Positions 23,905-31,788 are shown, counted from the first letter of the stretch. The stretch: 39,230 nucleotides of DNA from DATLZC01 sp037444005 (GCA_037444005.1 JBBING010000014.1:1-39230); one strand, 5' to 3'. The notes: generated by a model from the sequence alone, not told the origin. Made by a program: numbers and translations.

Positions 23905-24693
23905 ATGGAGTTCAAGGAAGTCATCGGCCGCCGACGGTCCATCCGGTTCTTCGATCCCGACCGGCCCGTCGAACGAGAGAAAATCCAGATCATGCTCGAG
24001 GCCGCGCTGCTCGCCTCGTGCGCGGTGAACGCGCACTGGCTGAAGGCGGTGGTGGCGGAGCGCGACAAGCTTCCCAAGGACAAGCTCGACCAGCTCAAGA
24101 CGCCGGTGGCCAACGTCTCGCTCGACCTCGCGCCTGTGCACATCTACTTCTTCATCGATCTCGGCGTGGTCAACCGGATTCAGGGCACGCGGCTGAAGGA
24201 GCTCGTGGACGTGGGCGCGCTGGCGCCGACGCACGGCTGGAGCCACAAGTTCGTCGACGAGTTCGTCTACCCGCAGATTCTCAAGCCGATGACGGAGGGC
24301 CCCAACTACATCGTGGCGGCGGCCGCCGACTGCGGCATGGCCGCGTGTCAGGCGCTCCTCGCCGGCGTCGACGAAGGGCTGGGCGTGTGCATGAACACGC
24401 CGAACCCGGCCATCATCAAGCAGGTCTTCGAGGTGCCCGACGACTGGGTGCCTCTCTGGGTCCTGTTGGTCGGCTATCCGGCGGAGTCGTGGGAGGCCGG
24501 CGGACAGCGGCCGCGGCCGCCCTTCGAGGAGCAGTACTTCGAGGGCAAGTACGGCGTGCCGTTCAAGCGCGACCCCGCCGTCGTCGAGAAGCTCAAGGCC
24601 GCGAAGATGATTCAGCGCCCGGCGACACCGAACAACCCGGAGCGCATGGCGGAGATCAAGCGGCTGGCGGAGCGTCTCGGCCTGCCCATGTGA
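23905..24693 (+). CDS. Nitroreductase-family flavoprotein
   Basis: A 262-residue FMN-dependent oxidoreductase of the nitroreductase fold. The FMN phosphate site R-R-R-S-I-R-F-F is at residues 9-16, A-A-A-D-C-G-M-A-A-C-Q-A lies in the middle, and L-G-V-C-M-N-T-P and V-L-L-V-G-Y-P follow. The C-terminal tail of about 50 residues (R-P-R-P-P-F-E-E-Q-Y-F-E) is longer than in small nitroreductases. Members reduce nitro groups, quinones or flavins, or dehydrogenate ring compounds. The natural substrate is not evident. GAAGGAG precedes the ATG. Confidence 0.88.
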   Translation: MEFKEVIGRRRSIRFFDPDRPVEREKIQIMLEAALLASCAVNAHWLKAVVAERDKLPKDKLDQLKTPVANVSLDLAPVHIYFFIDLGVVNRIQGTRLKELVDVGALAPTHGWSHKFVDEFVYPQILKPMTEGPNYIVAAAADCGMAACQALLAGVDEGLGVCMNTPNPAIIKQVFEVPDDWVPLWVLLVGYPAESWEAGGQRPRPPFEEQYFEGKYGVPFKRDPAVVEKLKAAKMIQRPATPNNPERMAEIKRLAERLGLPM

Positions 24694-24717
24694 GCGGACG
24701 CAGTCGATGGAGTGAAG

Positions 24718-25086
24718 GTGGTCGAACTCAAGCCGTTACTGGAGTATCCGACAGTTCGCACGTGGTTGGAGGGACTGAAAGAGCACTGGGGCGGAGACCC
24801 GGCGACCGATGACCCCGAGCGCCTGCCGATCCTGGAGGCGTTCTGCCGCTTCGCAGACGTGGACCCCGACACCATCATCCGGGAGTGCACGCGGATCGAC
24901 AAGGCGGGCGACCGGCGCATCAGCGTGAAGGGGCGGCGGAAGTGGGCCGAACTCATCGACCGCTTTCAGGAGCAGGTCGAGGGCTCGCGTGTCCGCCAGG
25001 CGAAGTGGGGCAACACCGTCCGCAGCTTCCTGATCCACAACGGGATCCTGCTGGCAGCCGGGGCCCAGATGGCGCACAAGGACTGA
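24718..25086 (+). CDS. Small protein resembling a tyrosine-recombinase core-binding domain
   Basis: About 122 residues, all helical by appearance. The pattern (P-T-V-R-T-W-L-E-G-L, then E-A-F-C-R-F-A-D-V-D-P-D-T-I-I, then N-T-V-R-S-F-L-I-H-N-G-I) resembles the N-terminal SAM-like, DNA-clamping domain of tyrosine recombinases and integrases. There is no catalytic domain with the Arg...His-x2-Arg...Tyr set after it; the gene stops normally. GTG 24718 is chosen because GGAG lies 5 bp upstream; GTG 24712 overlaps that site. It could be a remnant of an integrase or a stand-alone DNA-binding protein. The assignment is by pattern only. Confidence 0.6.
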   Translation: MVELKPLLEYPTVRTWLEGLKEHWGGDPATDDPERLPILEAFCRFADVDPDTIIRECTRIDKAGDRRISVKGRRKWAELIDRFQEQVEGSRVRQAKWGNTVRSFLIHNGILLAAGAQMAHKD

Positions 25087-25137
25087 CGCCGCGCGGGGGC
25101 GTCCGGATATCGCCCTCACGACGGTCGCCGCCATGGG

Positions 25138-26289
25138 CTACTGGATCGCGTCGAGCACCTTCGCCGCCACGTACAGGCGTGGCCGGGTGTCCGGTATCGA
25201 CGTGAGGACACCCACGTGTTCTAGCCGCTCGAGGATGAGGCGGGCGCCCGGATATGTCACGCCGAGCGCTGCCGCGGCCATGGGAGCCGTCACGTAGGGG
25301 TTCGCGAACAGGCGCTCCGTGAGCCGCACGGCGTTGGCCGACAAACGTCGCGCCCGCGTGAGCTCTCGGAATTCGTCCTGCAGGGCCCGCAGTCGCCTGC
25401 AACGCTCCAGGGCGTCTTCGGCCTGTTCTACGACGCCTTCCAGGAAGAACCGGAGCCATGCCGCCCAGTCGCCGGTCTCGCTCAGGGCGAGCAGGTGATC
25501 GTAGTAGGCCTGCCGCCGGCGTTCGAAGTACGCGCTGAGGTACAGCAGCGGCGTCCGCAAGACGTCCTTGGCGCAGAGGAACAGCGTGATTAGCAGGCGG
25601 CCGATCCTGCCGTTGCCATCGAGGTACGGGTGGATCGCCTCGAACTGGTAGTGCATGAGGGCGCACTGGACGAGCGGTGGCAGCTCCAGGTCCTCGTTCA
25701 GGAAGCGCTCCCAGTCATCGAGGAGGTCCCGCACCAGCCCGGGCGGCGGCGGGATGAAGCGGGCCTCGCCGATGCTGGTTCCCTCCGAGCCGATCCAGAC
25801 CTGACGGGTTCGCAATTCCCCCGGGGTCCTGTCCCGGCCGCGCACGTCGTGGAGAAGAATGGCGTGCAACTCATTCACGAGCCGCACGCTCAACGGCAGC
25901 TCGCGCAGTCTGCGTAGCCCGTGCTCCAGGGCGCGCACGTAGTTCACGACCTCGCGCGCGTCGCCGAACCGGGTTCGCGGTTCGCCGGTGGCTTCGAACA
26001 TGAAGACGTCCGAGATGGAAGCCTGCGTTCCTTCGATGCGCGATGACAGGACCGCCTCCCGATGGACGAATGGCCGGATGAGCAGGTGCGGGCTGGGCAG
26101 CGTCTCGCCGACGCCGGCGAGCGTGGCCACGGCGCGGGACGCCCGGTCGAGCAGGTACACCAGCGGCGTGTCGAGGGAAAGCGCGCGGGGTAGAGGAGCA
26201 GGCACGTACGCCTGGTGGCCATCGGGCAAGGTGACCAGATGTCCGATCGGGCTGTTCGCGAGACGCGAGGTCGCCTCTCCCGAAGTCAA
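25138..26289 (-). CDS. Fic-domain protein (class II, AMPylator type)
   Basis: A 383-residue Fic/DOC enzyme, which usually transfers AMP from ATP to a hydroxyl of a target protein. The active loop is H-P-Y-L-D-G-N-G-R-I-G-R (residues 220-231), a complete HPFx[D/E]GN[G/K]R motif. The inhibitory helix S-S-R-I-E-G (82-87, Glu86) precedes it, placing it in the self-inhibited N-terminal class. The C-terminal 100 residues form a winged-helix-like DNA-binding domain (P-M-A-A-A-A-L-G-V-T-Y-P-G-A-R-L-I-L). The start is TTG 26289, with GGAG 5 bp upstream. An inverted-repeat-rich segment lies just upstream and may be its own operator. No antitoxin gene is adjacent. Confidence 0.9.
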   Translation of the reverse strand: MTSGEATSRLANSPIGHLVTLPDGHQAYVPAPLPRALSLDTPLVYLLDRASRAVATLAGVGETLPSPHLLIRPFVHREAVLSSRIEGTQASISDVFMFEATGEPRTRFGDAREVVNYVRALEHGLRRLRELPLSVRLVNELHAILLHDVRGRDRTPGELRTRQVWIGSEGTSIGEARFIPPPPGLVRDLLDDWERFLNEDLELPPLVQCALMHYQFEAIHPYLDGNGRIGRLLITLFLCAKDVLRTPLLYLSAYFERRRQAYYDHLLALSETGDWAAWLRFFLEGVVEQAEDALERCRRLRALQDEFRELTRARRLSANAVRLTERLFANPYVTAPMAAAALGVTYPGARLILERLEHVGVLTSIPDTRPRLYVAAKVLDAIQ

Positions 26290-26312
26290 ACGAAACTCCG
26301 CTTTCGATTCCC

Positions 26313-26370
26313 CGCGAGAAATGAAAGTAATCGCGCTGATACTATCATTTCGCGGGCGGATCTGAAAGTA
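26313..26370 (-). promoter_or_regulatory. Operator-like repeats upstream of the fic gene
   Basis: Contains the palindrome TGATA-C-TATCA (26337-26347), a wider imperfect inverted repeat CGCGAGAAATGA / TCATTTCGCG (26313-26324 and 26345-26354), and TGAAAGTA twice (26322-26329, 26363-26370). It is relatively A+T-rich for this window and lies directly before the fic start. It may bind the winged-helix end of the Fic protein. Confidence 0.4.
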
Positions 26371-26412
26371 CGCTTGCGGTGCGCGTGGGCGTCGGCGCGG
26401 CCCGCGTTCCGC

Positions 26413-26739
26413 TTACGGCGGCGCGATGTAATCCTCCCGCGAGACGGCCGTAGCCGGCACAGGCCCGCCGAACCGCATCCACGCCTTCAACGCCTCGCGG
26501 AGCTCAAGCAGCCGCGGGTCGCCGGGGGCCAGGTCAGGCAGGAGGCATCGCGTGATGTGCCATTCCATGAGGAGCAGGCCCGCCTGATCCAGACTGCTCC
26601 GCGCCGCCATGAGCTGGGTCAGCACGTCCTCGCATTCGCGGTCCTCCTCCAGCATCCGCTGAATCCCGCGAATCTGCCCCTCGATGCGCCGCAGCCGCGT
26701 GAGCACCCCCTCGATGAGCTCGTCGCCAGGATCGTCCAC
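26413..26739 (-). CDS. csoR: CsoR-type copper/thiol-sensing transcriptional repressor
   Basis: A 108-residue helical repressor of the CsoR/RcnR/FrmR/CstR family. Copper-binding residues of CsoR appear as Cys36 (D-R-E-C-E-D), His61 and Cys65 (E-W-H-I-T-R-C), the same numbering as in Mycobacterium CsoR when translation starts at GTG 26739. That start is supported by GGGAGGTG 7 bp upstream; an ATG at 26775 would lie within the operator. L-R-R-I-E-G-Q-I-R-G-I is the family helix. Cu(I) binding would release DNA. It diverges from trxA. Copper sensing is likely, but persulfide sensing (CstR) also uses two Cys and cannot be excluded. Confidence 0.88.
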   Translation of the reverse strand: MDDPGDELIEGVLTRLRRIEGQIRGIQRMLEEDRECEDVLTQLMAARSSLDQAGLLLMEWHITRCLLPDLAPGDPRLLELREALKAWMRFGGPVPATAVSREDYIAPP

Positions 26740-26768
26740 TCGTCCCACCTCCCGGGACGGGTTGTCCC

Positions 26769-26798
26769 TTGACATACCCCGTGGGGGTATGCTAGCGT
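26769..26798 (+). promoter_or_regulatory. Promoter of trxA-trxB
   Basis: TTGACA (26769-26774), 18 bp, extended -10 TGC-TAGCGT (26790-26798). The spacer is filled by the CsoR-type palindrome, so repressor binding would block polymerase. TGCTAGCGTGAACG here recurs exactly at 28271-28284. Confidence 0.6.
26774..26790. promoter_or_regulatory. CsoR-type operator
   Basis: A perfect palindrome ATACCCC-GTG-GGGGTAT, closely matching known CsoR operators (TAnCCCC...GGGGnTA form). It lies between the divergent csoR-like and trxA genes, within the trxA promoter spacer and 35 bp from the csoR start. Confidence 0.8.
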
Positions 26799-26850
26799 GA
26801 ACGCGCCGACCGGATCAACCCCTGAGCTGCTAGCGAGGAGTATGCGCTGT

Positions 26851-27174
26851 ATGGCTACGCCGCAGGAAGTCACCGACCAGACCTTCGACCGGGACGTGTT
26901 GCAGGCGTCCGAGCCTGTGCTGGTCGATTTCTGGGCGCCGTGGTGCGGCCCCTGCCGCATGGTGGCGCCCATCGTCGAGGAGCTGGCGGACGAATACGCC
27001 GGCCGCGTGAAGTTCGTCAAGCTGAACACCGACGAGAACCCGGCCACCGCCGCCCGGTACGGCATCCGCAGCATCCCGACGCTGCTGGTGTTCAAGAACG
27101 GACAGCCCGTCGGGCAGATCATCGGATTCCGGCCCAAGAGCGACCTGAAGAAGCGGCTCGACGCCGTCCTGTGA
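26851..27174 (+). CDS. trxA: Thioredoxin
   Basis: A 107-residue thioredoxin with the redox pair in W-A-P-W-C-G-P-C-R-M (Cys32, Cys35, E. coli numbering) and the cis-Pro in S-I-P-T-L-L-V-F. It reduces protein disulfides and is regenerated by the reductase encoded 67 bp downstream. ATG 26851 lies 10 bp after GAGGAG and gives the family N terminus; the in-frame ATG 26842 is too close to that site. Confidence 0.95.
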   Translation: MATPQEVTDQTFDRDVLQASEPVLVDFWAPWCGPCRMVAPIVEELADEYAGRVKFVKLNTDENPATAARYGIRSIPTLLVFKNGQPVGQIIGFRPKSDLKKRLDAVL

Positions 27175-27181
27175 CGACGGG

Positions 27182-27211
27182 CGCCCCGCTCCGCCGCGTC
27201 GAGGCGGGGCG
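27182..27211 (+). other. Hairpin between trxA and trxB
   Basis: CGCCCCGC (27182-27189) pairs with GCGGGGCG (27204-27211) around a 14-nt loop. No T run follows, so it is not a typical terminator; it may adjust the trxA:trxB ratio. Confidence 0.4.
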
Positions 27212-27241
27212 TATCTCGTCGTTTGTCCGAGGAGGTCTGTG

Positions 27242-28231
27242 ATGACCGAGACGACGCCCCGGGAGTACGACATCGTTATCGTCGGGGCCGGCCCCGCCGG
27301 GCTTTCGGCCGGGCTCTACGCCGCCCGCGCCCGCCGCAAGACCATCCTGTTCGAGCGCAAGGTGACGGGCGGCCAGATCTCGACGACCTCCGATGTCGAG
27401 AACTACCCGGGGTTCCCGGACGGCGTCAACGGCTTCGATCTCGCCCAGAAGATGCAGCAGCAGGCCGAGAAGTTCGGCCTCGAGATGGGCTACGCCGAGG
27501 TCACCGACATCGTCTTCGGCGCGGACGGGCCGCGGCATCTCGTGAAGACGACCGAGGGCGACTACCTGGCCAAGGCGGTCATCCTGACGGGCGGCGCCGA
27601 CCACAACAAGCTCGGTGTCCCCGGCGAGGAGCGGCTGACCGGTTTCGGCGTCTCCTACTGCGCGACCTGCGACGCGGCGTTCTTCAAGGACATGGAGGTC
27701 GCCGTCGTGGGCGGCGGGGACGCGGCTCTGGACGAAGGGCTGTTCACGACCCGCTACGCGTCGAAGGTGTACATCATCCACCGGCGCGACCAGCTCCGGG
27801 CGAGCAAGATCCTCCAGGAGCGCGCCTTCGCCAACCCCAAGATCGAATTCATCTGGAACACCGTCGTCGAAGCGATCGAGGGCGAGAGCGCCGTCGAACG
27901 CCTGCGCCTGCGGAACGTGAAGACGGGCGAGACCTCGGTCCTGCCGGTGTCGGCGGTGTTTATCTTCATCGGCCTCACGCCCAACAGCGAGTTCCTCCGC
28001 GGCAAGCTTCGGCTCGACAACGGCGGGCACGTCTACGTGAACCTGTGGATGGAGACCGACGTCCCGGGCGTCTTCGCCGCCGGGGACATCCGCATCGATT
28101 CGGCGCGCCAGGTGGTGTCGGCCGCGGGCGATGGCGCGACGGCGGCCATCCGCGCCGACCACTACATCACCAACGTCTTCGATCACCCGGCCGGCGCCGC
28201 CACGGCGAGCGGCCAGACCGCCCGCGCCTGA
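27242..28231 (+). CDS. trxB: Thioredoxin reductase
   Basis: A 329-residue FAD/NADPH enzyme. The FAD site is V-G-A-G-P-A-G (14-20). The redox pair is C-A-T-C-D (Cys140, Cys143). The NADPH site is V-V-G-G-G-D-A-A-L-D-E and H-R-R-D-Q-L-R-A, and the C-terminal FAD motif is V-F-A-A-G-D-I-R. It passes NADPH electrons to thioredoxin. ATG 27242 is 6 bp after GAGGAGG. It is cotranscribed with trxA under the CsoR-type operator by position. Confidence 0.95.
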   Translation: MTETTPREYDIVIVGAGPAGLSAGLYAARARRKTILFERKVTGGQISTTSDVENYPGFPDGVNGFDLAQKMQQQAEKFGLEMGYAEVTDIVFGADGPRHLVKTTEGDYLAKAVILTGGADHNKLGVPGEERLTGFGVSYCATCDAAFFKDMEVAVVGGGDAALDEGLFTTRYASKVYIIHRRDQLRASKILQERAFANPKIEFIWNTVVEAIEGESAVERLRLRNVKTGETSVLPVSAVFIFIGLTPNSEFLRGKLRLDNGGHVYVNLWMETDVPGVFAAGDIRIDSARQVVSAAGDGATAAIRADHYITNVFDHPAGAATASGQTARA

Positions 28232-28249
28232 GCCGCCTCGCCCGCGCGA

Positions 28250-28279
28250 TTGTCGCGCCGCCGCCGTTCGTGCTAGCGT
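28250..28279 (+). promoter_or_regulatory. Promoter of the TPR-LuxR regulator gene
   Basis: TTGTCG (28250-28255), 18 bp, extended -10 TGC-TAGCGT (28271-28279). The 14-mer TGCTAGCGTGAACG (28271-28284) is identical to the one at the trxA promoter, with the same 18-bp spacing, but the CsoR palindrome is absent. Confidence 0.5.
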
Positions 28280-28330
28280 GAACGGCGCTTTCGAATCGAC
28301 CTCGCACCAGCGCAAGAGGACTGCCGGCCG

Positions 28331-30022
28331 ATGTCCGAGGCGACGCTGGAGAAGGCGCGAGAGGCGTACGCCCGGCAGGCCTGGCGTGCGGCTCGCGACG
28401 CGTACGCCGCCCTTCCTGAAGGCGCGCCACTCACCCTCGACGATCTCGAACGTCACGCCGTCGCCGCCCACCTCATCGGTGAGGAGCGGGAGAGCCGCGA
28501 CGCGTTGACCCGCGGGTATCGCCGCGCGCTGGAACTGCACGACGTGACCCGGGCCGCACGGTTCGCCTTCTACCAGGGCCACGGCATGATTTTCACGGGC
28601 GAGCTGGCGCAGGCCAACGGGTGGTTCGGACGCGCTCGCAGCCTGCTCGCCGACCTGGGCGCCGACTGCGTCGAGTGGGGGTACCTGCTCATCCCGGAGG
28701 GCGTGGACCAGCTCGCGACGGGAGACGCCGAGGGCGCATGCCGGACCTTCAGGGAGGCGCAGGCTATCGGCAGGCGCTTCGCCGACGCCAGCCTCGTCGC
28801 CGCGGCGGGCCACGGGCACGGTCGCGCCCTCCTCCGCCTCGGACTCGTCGGTGAGGGGATGGCCGCTCTCGACGAGGCGATGGTCGCCGTGGCCGCGGGC
28901 GACGTCACGCCGTTGCTCGCGGGGCCTATCTATTGCGGCGTTCTCGAGGCGTGCCAGGAGGTGTTCGACATTCCCCGGGCGAAGGAGTGGACGGCGGTTT
29001 TCTCCCACTGGTGCGAGGGCCAGCCCGACCTCGTGCCCTACCGGGGGCCGTGTCTCGTGCACCGGGTGGAGGTCATGCGGCTGCGGGGCGACTGGGAAGA
29101 CGCGCTCGAAGAGGCGCGGCGGGCCTGCGACTGGCTGTCGCTGCCCGCGAGCCCCGAAGGCCCGGCCGACGCCTTCTACCAGCTTGGCGAGCTGTGCCGG
29201 CTGCGCGGCGACGGCCCGGGGGCGGAGGAGGCCTACCAGCAGGCCAGCCGCCTGGGACGGACGCCGCAGCCGGGCCTCGCGCTGCTCTGGCTCGCTCGAG
29301 GCCGGGCGGAGGAAGCGGCGACGGCCGTCCGACGGGCGCTCGACGAACCCGCGCCAGAGGGGCCGCTAGGGGATTGGGATCGCCTGCTCCACCAGGCGAG
29401 CCGGGCCGACCTGCTGAGCGCGTACGTAGAGATCCTGCTCGCGCTGGGTGACGTCGCCGCGGCCCGGGCCGCCGCGGCCGAGCTCGCCCAGGCCGCAGCC
29501 GCGCTGGACGCGCTCCCGCTACGGGCGCTGGCCGACAGAGCGGAGGGCAGCGTGCTCATCGCCGAGGGGCAGCCGCGAGCGGCGCTCGCGCCCCTGCGGC
29601 GCTCGTGGACGGCGTGGCAGCGGCTCGAAGCGCCGTACGAGGCGGCCCGCGTGCGGGTGCTCATCGGCGAAGCCTGCCGCGCTCTCGGCGACGAACAGTC
29701 GGCGGCCATGGAGTTCGACGCCGCGCGCTGGGCCTTCGAACGCCTCGGCGCTGCACCTGACCTCGCACGCCTGGACGAAGACGCCCTCGCGGCCGGACAG
29801 CGCGCGCCGGGCGGACTCACGCCCCGCGAGGTCGAGGTCCTCCGCCTGATCGCGGCGGGCGAGACCAACAAGGGCATCGCCGCGGCGCTGGTCATCAGCG
29901 AGCACACCGTCGCTCGCCACGTCCAGAACATGCTCCAGAAGCTCGGGCTCAGCTCGCGCGCCAGCCTCGCCGCCTACGCGGTGCGGCAGGGACTGGCGCA
30001 GCCCGCCACTGGTCAACACTAA
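28331..30022 (+). CDS. LuxR-family regulator with a TPR-like helical array
   Basis: A 563-residue protein. Residues 1-480 are a continuous series of Ala-rich helix pairs with TPR-like spacing (for example E-A-R-E-A-Y-A-R-Q-A-W-R-A-A-R-D-A-Y). The C-terminal 65 residues are a LuxR/GerE helix-turn-helix: G-L-T-P-R-E-V-E-V-L-R-L-I-A-A-G, then N-K-G-I-A-A-A-L-V-I-S-E-H-T-V. There is no receiver, kinase or AAA/NB-ARC ATPase domain, so the array probably senses by protein-protein contact. GAGGA lies about 10 bp before the ATG. Target genes are unknown. Confidence 0.88.
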   Translation: MSEATLEKAREAYARQAWRAARDAYAALPEGAPLTLDDLERHAVAAHLIGEERESRDALTRGYRRALELHDVTRAARFAFYQGHGMIFTGELAQANGWFGRARSLLADLGADCVEWGYLLIPEGVDQLATGDAEGACRTFREAQAIGRRFADASLVAAAGHGHGRALLRLGLVGEGMAALDEAMVAVAAGDVTPLLAGPIYCGVLEACQEVFDIPRAKEWTAVFSHWCEGQPDLVPYRGPCLVHRVEVMRLRGDWEDALEEARRACDWLSLPASPEGPADAFYQLGELCRLRGDGPGAEEAYQQASRLGRTPQPGLALLWLARGRAEEAATAVRRALDEPAPEGPLGDWDRLLHQASRADLLSAYVEILLALGDVAAARAAAAELAQAAAALDALPLRALADRAEGSVLIAEGQPRAALAPLRRSWTAWQRLEAPYEAARVRVLIGEACRALGDEQSAAMEFDAARWAFERLGAAPDLARLDEDALAAGQRAPGGLTPREVEVLRLIAAGETNKGIAAALVISEHTVARHVQNMLQKLGLSSRASLAAYAVRQGLAQPATGQH

Positions 30023-30155
30023 CCACGGCGGTTTGCGCTCGATTGGTTCATCCCGGCGATGGCGCCGCCGCCGTCGACCGCGTAGCGTGTCCTCCAGCGC
30101 CGTTCCCGCGTGCCCCCGGCGGGCCGGCCACACCCGCAGCAGGAGGACCACATCG

Positions 30156-31328
30156 ATGACATCGAGCATCGCACCGACAGACCTGGTGGCGCCGGTCGCG
30201 GACGACATCCGCGGGATGGCAGCGCAGGCGGAGGCGGAGCGGCGGCTCCCTGACGCCCTGATGTCCCGGCTCAAGGAGGCGGGCCTCTTCTCCATCTACA
30301 CGCCCCGGGAGTTCGGCGGGCTGGAGCTGCCGCTGCCGGACGCCCTGCGCGTGGTGGAGGAGGTCTCGCGCCACGACGGCTCGACGGGCTGGACCGTGGC
30401 CCTCGGGATCGCCAACAACTACTTCACGTCCGTGCTGGCCGCCCCCTCCGCCGCCCGCGTGCTCGATTCGGGCGCGACGCTCATCGCCGGCGCCCCCGCG
30501 CTCGGCGTGCGGGCCCGGCGCGTCGACGGCGGCTACCGCCTCAGCGGTCGCTGGCCCTACAACAGCGGCGCCCCCAACGCCGACTGGATCGGCTCGCCCG
30601 CGCCTGTCTTCCAGGGCGAGGCGCCTGTGCTGGACGAACAGGGCCAGCCTGAACTCGTGTTCTTCTTCATCCGGCCGTCGGAGGCGCAGATCATCGACAC
30701 CTGGCACGTCACCGGCCTCCGCGCCACCGGCACCCAGGACCTCTATGTCGAGGACGTCTTCGTGCCCGACGAGATGACGGGCGGCATCGCGCTGCCGGCC
30801 GGCCCGCGGCCGGCGCGGGACTGCCTGCTGGCCAGGATACCCCTGTTCCCGCTGCTTCACCTGGCGCAGTCACCGCCGGTCTGCCTCGGTCTGGCGCGGC
30901 GGGCGATCGAGGAGTTCCGCGCGCTGGCGCTGGCGAAGCCGGTCTCCCTCGGCCCTTCGAGATTGTGCGAGACGGTGCAGGCTCAGGCCGGTCTCGCCCG
31001 AGCGGAGGCGCTGGTGCGCTCGGCGCGATGCTACTGGTACGAAGAGGTCGAGGCGCTCTGGGACGCTGTGTCCGGCGGCCGCGAGCCCTCGTTGGAGGCG
31101 CTGTCGTCGGTCCGGATCGCGTCGCTCACCGCGGCCGAGAACAGCGTGGCGGCGGCGGATCTCCTGTACCGGCTCGCGGGGACGAGCGCGGTCTTCCAGT
31201 CCTCGCCGCTCGAGCGCTGCTGGCGGGACGTGCACACCGCCGCCCAGCACCTCGGGGTGCAGGACGGACGCTGGGAGACGGCCGGCCGCGTGCTCTTCGG
31301 GCTCGAGCCGGGAAGCCCCCTCGTGTGA
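30156..31328 (+). CDS. Acyl-CoA-dehydrogenase-fold flavoprotein (group D monooxygenase-like)
   Basis: A 390-residue protein with the acyl-CoA dehydrogenase fold. R-H-D-G-S-T-G-W near residue 80 and Y-R-L-S-G-R-W-P-Y-N-S-G-A-P-N-A-D-W near 135 are typical of the HpaB/HsaA/DszC-like type-2 group, which are flavin-dependent oxygenases supplied with reduced flavin by a separate reductase. L-Y-R-L-A-G-T-S-A-V-F then R-C-W-R-D-V-H-T-A-A-Q-H lies near the C terminus. The catalytic Glu of true acyl-CoA dehydrogenases is not obvious. ATG 30156 follows AGGAGG by 9 bp. The nitroreductase-fold protein at 23905 could supply reduced flavin, but this is speculation. Confidence 0.82.
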   Translation: MTSSIAPTDLVAPVADDIRGMAAQAEAERRLPDALMSRLKEAGLFSIYTPREFGGLELPLPDALRVVEEVSRHDGSTGWTVALGIANNYFTSVLAAPSAARVLDSGATLIAGAPALGVRARRVDGGYRLSGRWPYNSGAPNADWIGSPAPVFQGEAPVLDEQGQPELVFFFIRPSEAQIIDTWHVTGLRATGTQDLYVEDVFVPDEMTGGIALPAGPRPARDCLLARIPLFPLLHLAQSPPVCLGLARRAIEEFRALALAKPVSLGPSRLCETVQAQAGLARAEALVRSARCYWYEEVEALWDAVSGGREPSLEALSSVRIASLTAAENSVAAADLLYRLAGTSAVFQSSPLERCWRDVHTAAQHLGVQDGRWETAGRVLFGLEPGSPLV

Positions 31329-31362
31329 ACCGCCGCCGGCCGGGCGCCCGGCTTGTCGGCGG

Positions 31363-31506
31363 CTCGCGGCCGGAGGCGAAGGACTCGGCACGGCCTGGGG
31401 CGAGCAGCGAGCCCGGGAACTGCTCGCCGAGGCGGGGTTCAGGCGGGTCGACGTGAAGCAGGTCGAGGGGGACATCCTCAACAACTACTACGTAGCCCGA
31501 ACGTGA
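31363..31506 (+). pseudogene. C-terminal remnant of a class I SAM-dependent methyltransferase
   Basis: The frame reads L-A-A-G-G-E-G-L-G-T-A-W-G-E-Q, then A-R-E-L-L-A-E-A-G-F-R-R-V-D-V and D-I-L-N-N-Y-Y-V-A-R-T before TGA. This matches the last about 47 residues of a common methyltransferase family (G-G-E-G-L-G-x-M-W-G-E-Q ... D-I-x-N-x-Y-Y-V). Everything upstream, including the SAM-binding loop, is absent: the flavoprotein gene ends at 31328, and only GC-rich palindromic sequence lies between. No start or ribosome site is present. Confidence 0.7.
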
Positions 31507-31515
31507 GGTACAGAA

Positions 31516-31788
31516 ATGACAACGCGTGTGATCGTCACGGTGATTGCGGTGGCGCTGGCGCTGGTCGTCTGGAGCGGGACCGCCCGCGCGACGGCGAACG
31601 AACACGCCAGTTGCCCGGGTATCGCCCTCTCGGAGCACGGCCCCGCGCACGAGGTGAGGGCAGTGGTTGATGAGGAGGTCAAGCCGCTGGCGGACGCCCT
31701 GGGCGTCCCGATGGGCCCCGTCGTCAGCGCCTTTGCGCACGAACACCTCGGGAGCCACGAGGCGTGTGAGGGCGCCTTCGGCGGGTGA
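31516..31788 (+). CDS. Small exported protein of unknown function
   Basis: A 90-residue protein. Residues 1-26 form a signal peptide (V-I-V-T-V-I-A-V-A-L-A-L-V-V-W, cut near A-R-A-T-A). The mature part is acidic, with two cysteines (H-A-S-C-P-G and E-A-C-E-G) that could form a disulfide, and several His. I recognise no family. GAGG lies 9 bp before the ATG, and the stop is followed by a strong terminator. Confidence 0.6.
   Translation: MTTRVIVTVIAVALALVVWSGTARATANEHASCPGIALSEHGPAHEVRAVVDEEVKPLADALGVPMGPVVSAFAHEHLGSHEACEGAFGG

Noticed and set aside
27119..29062. A 647-codon minus-strand open frame
   Set aside because: Antisense to trxB and the TPR-LuxR gene; composition-driven shadow.
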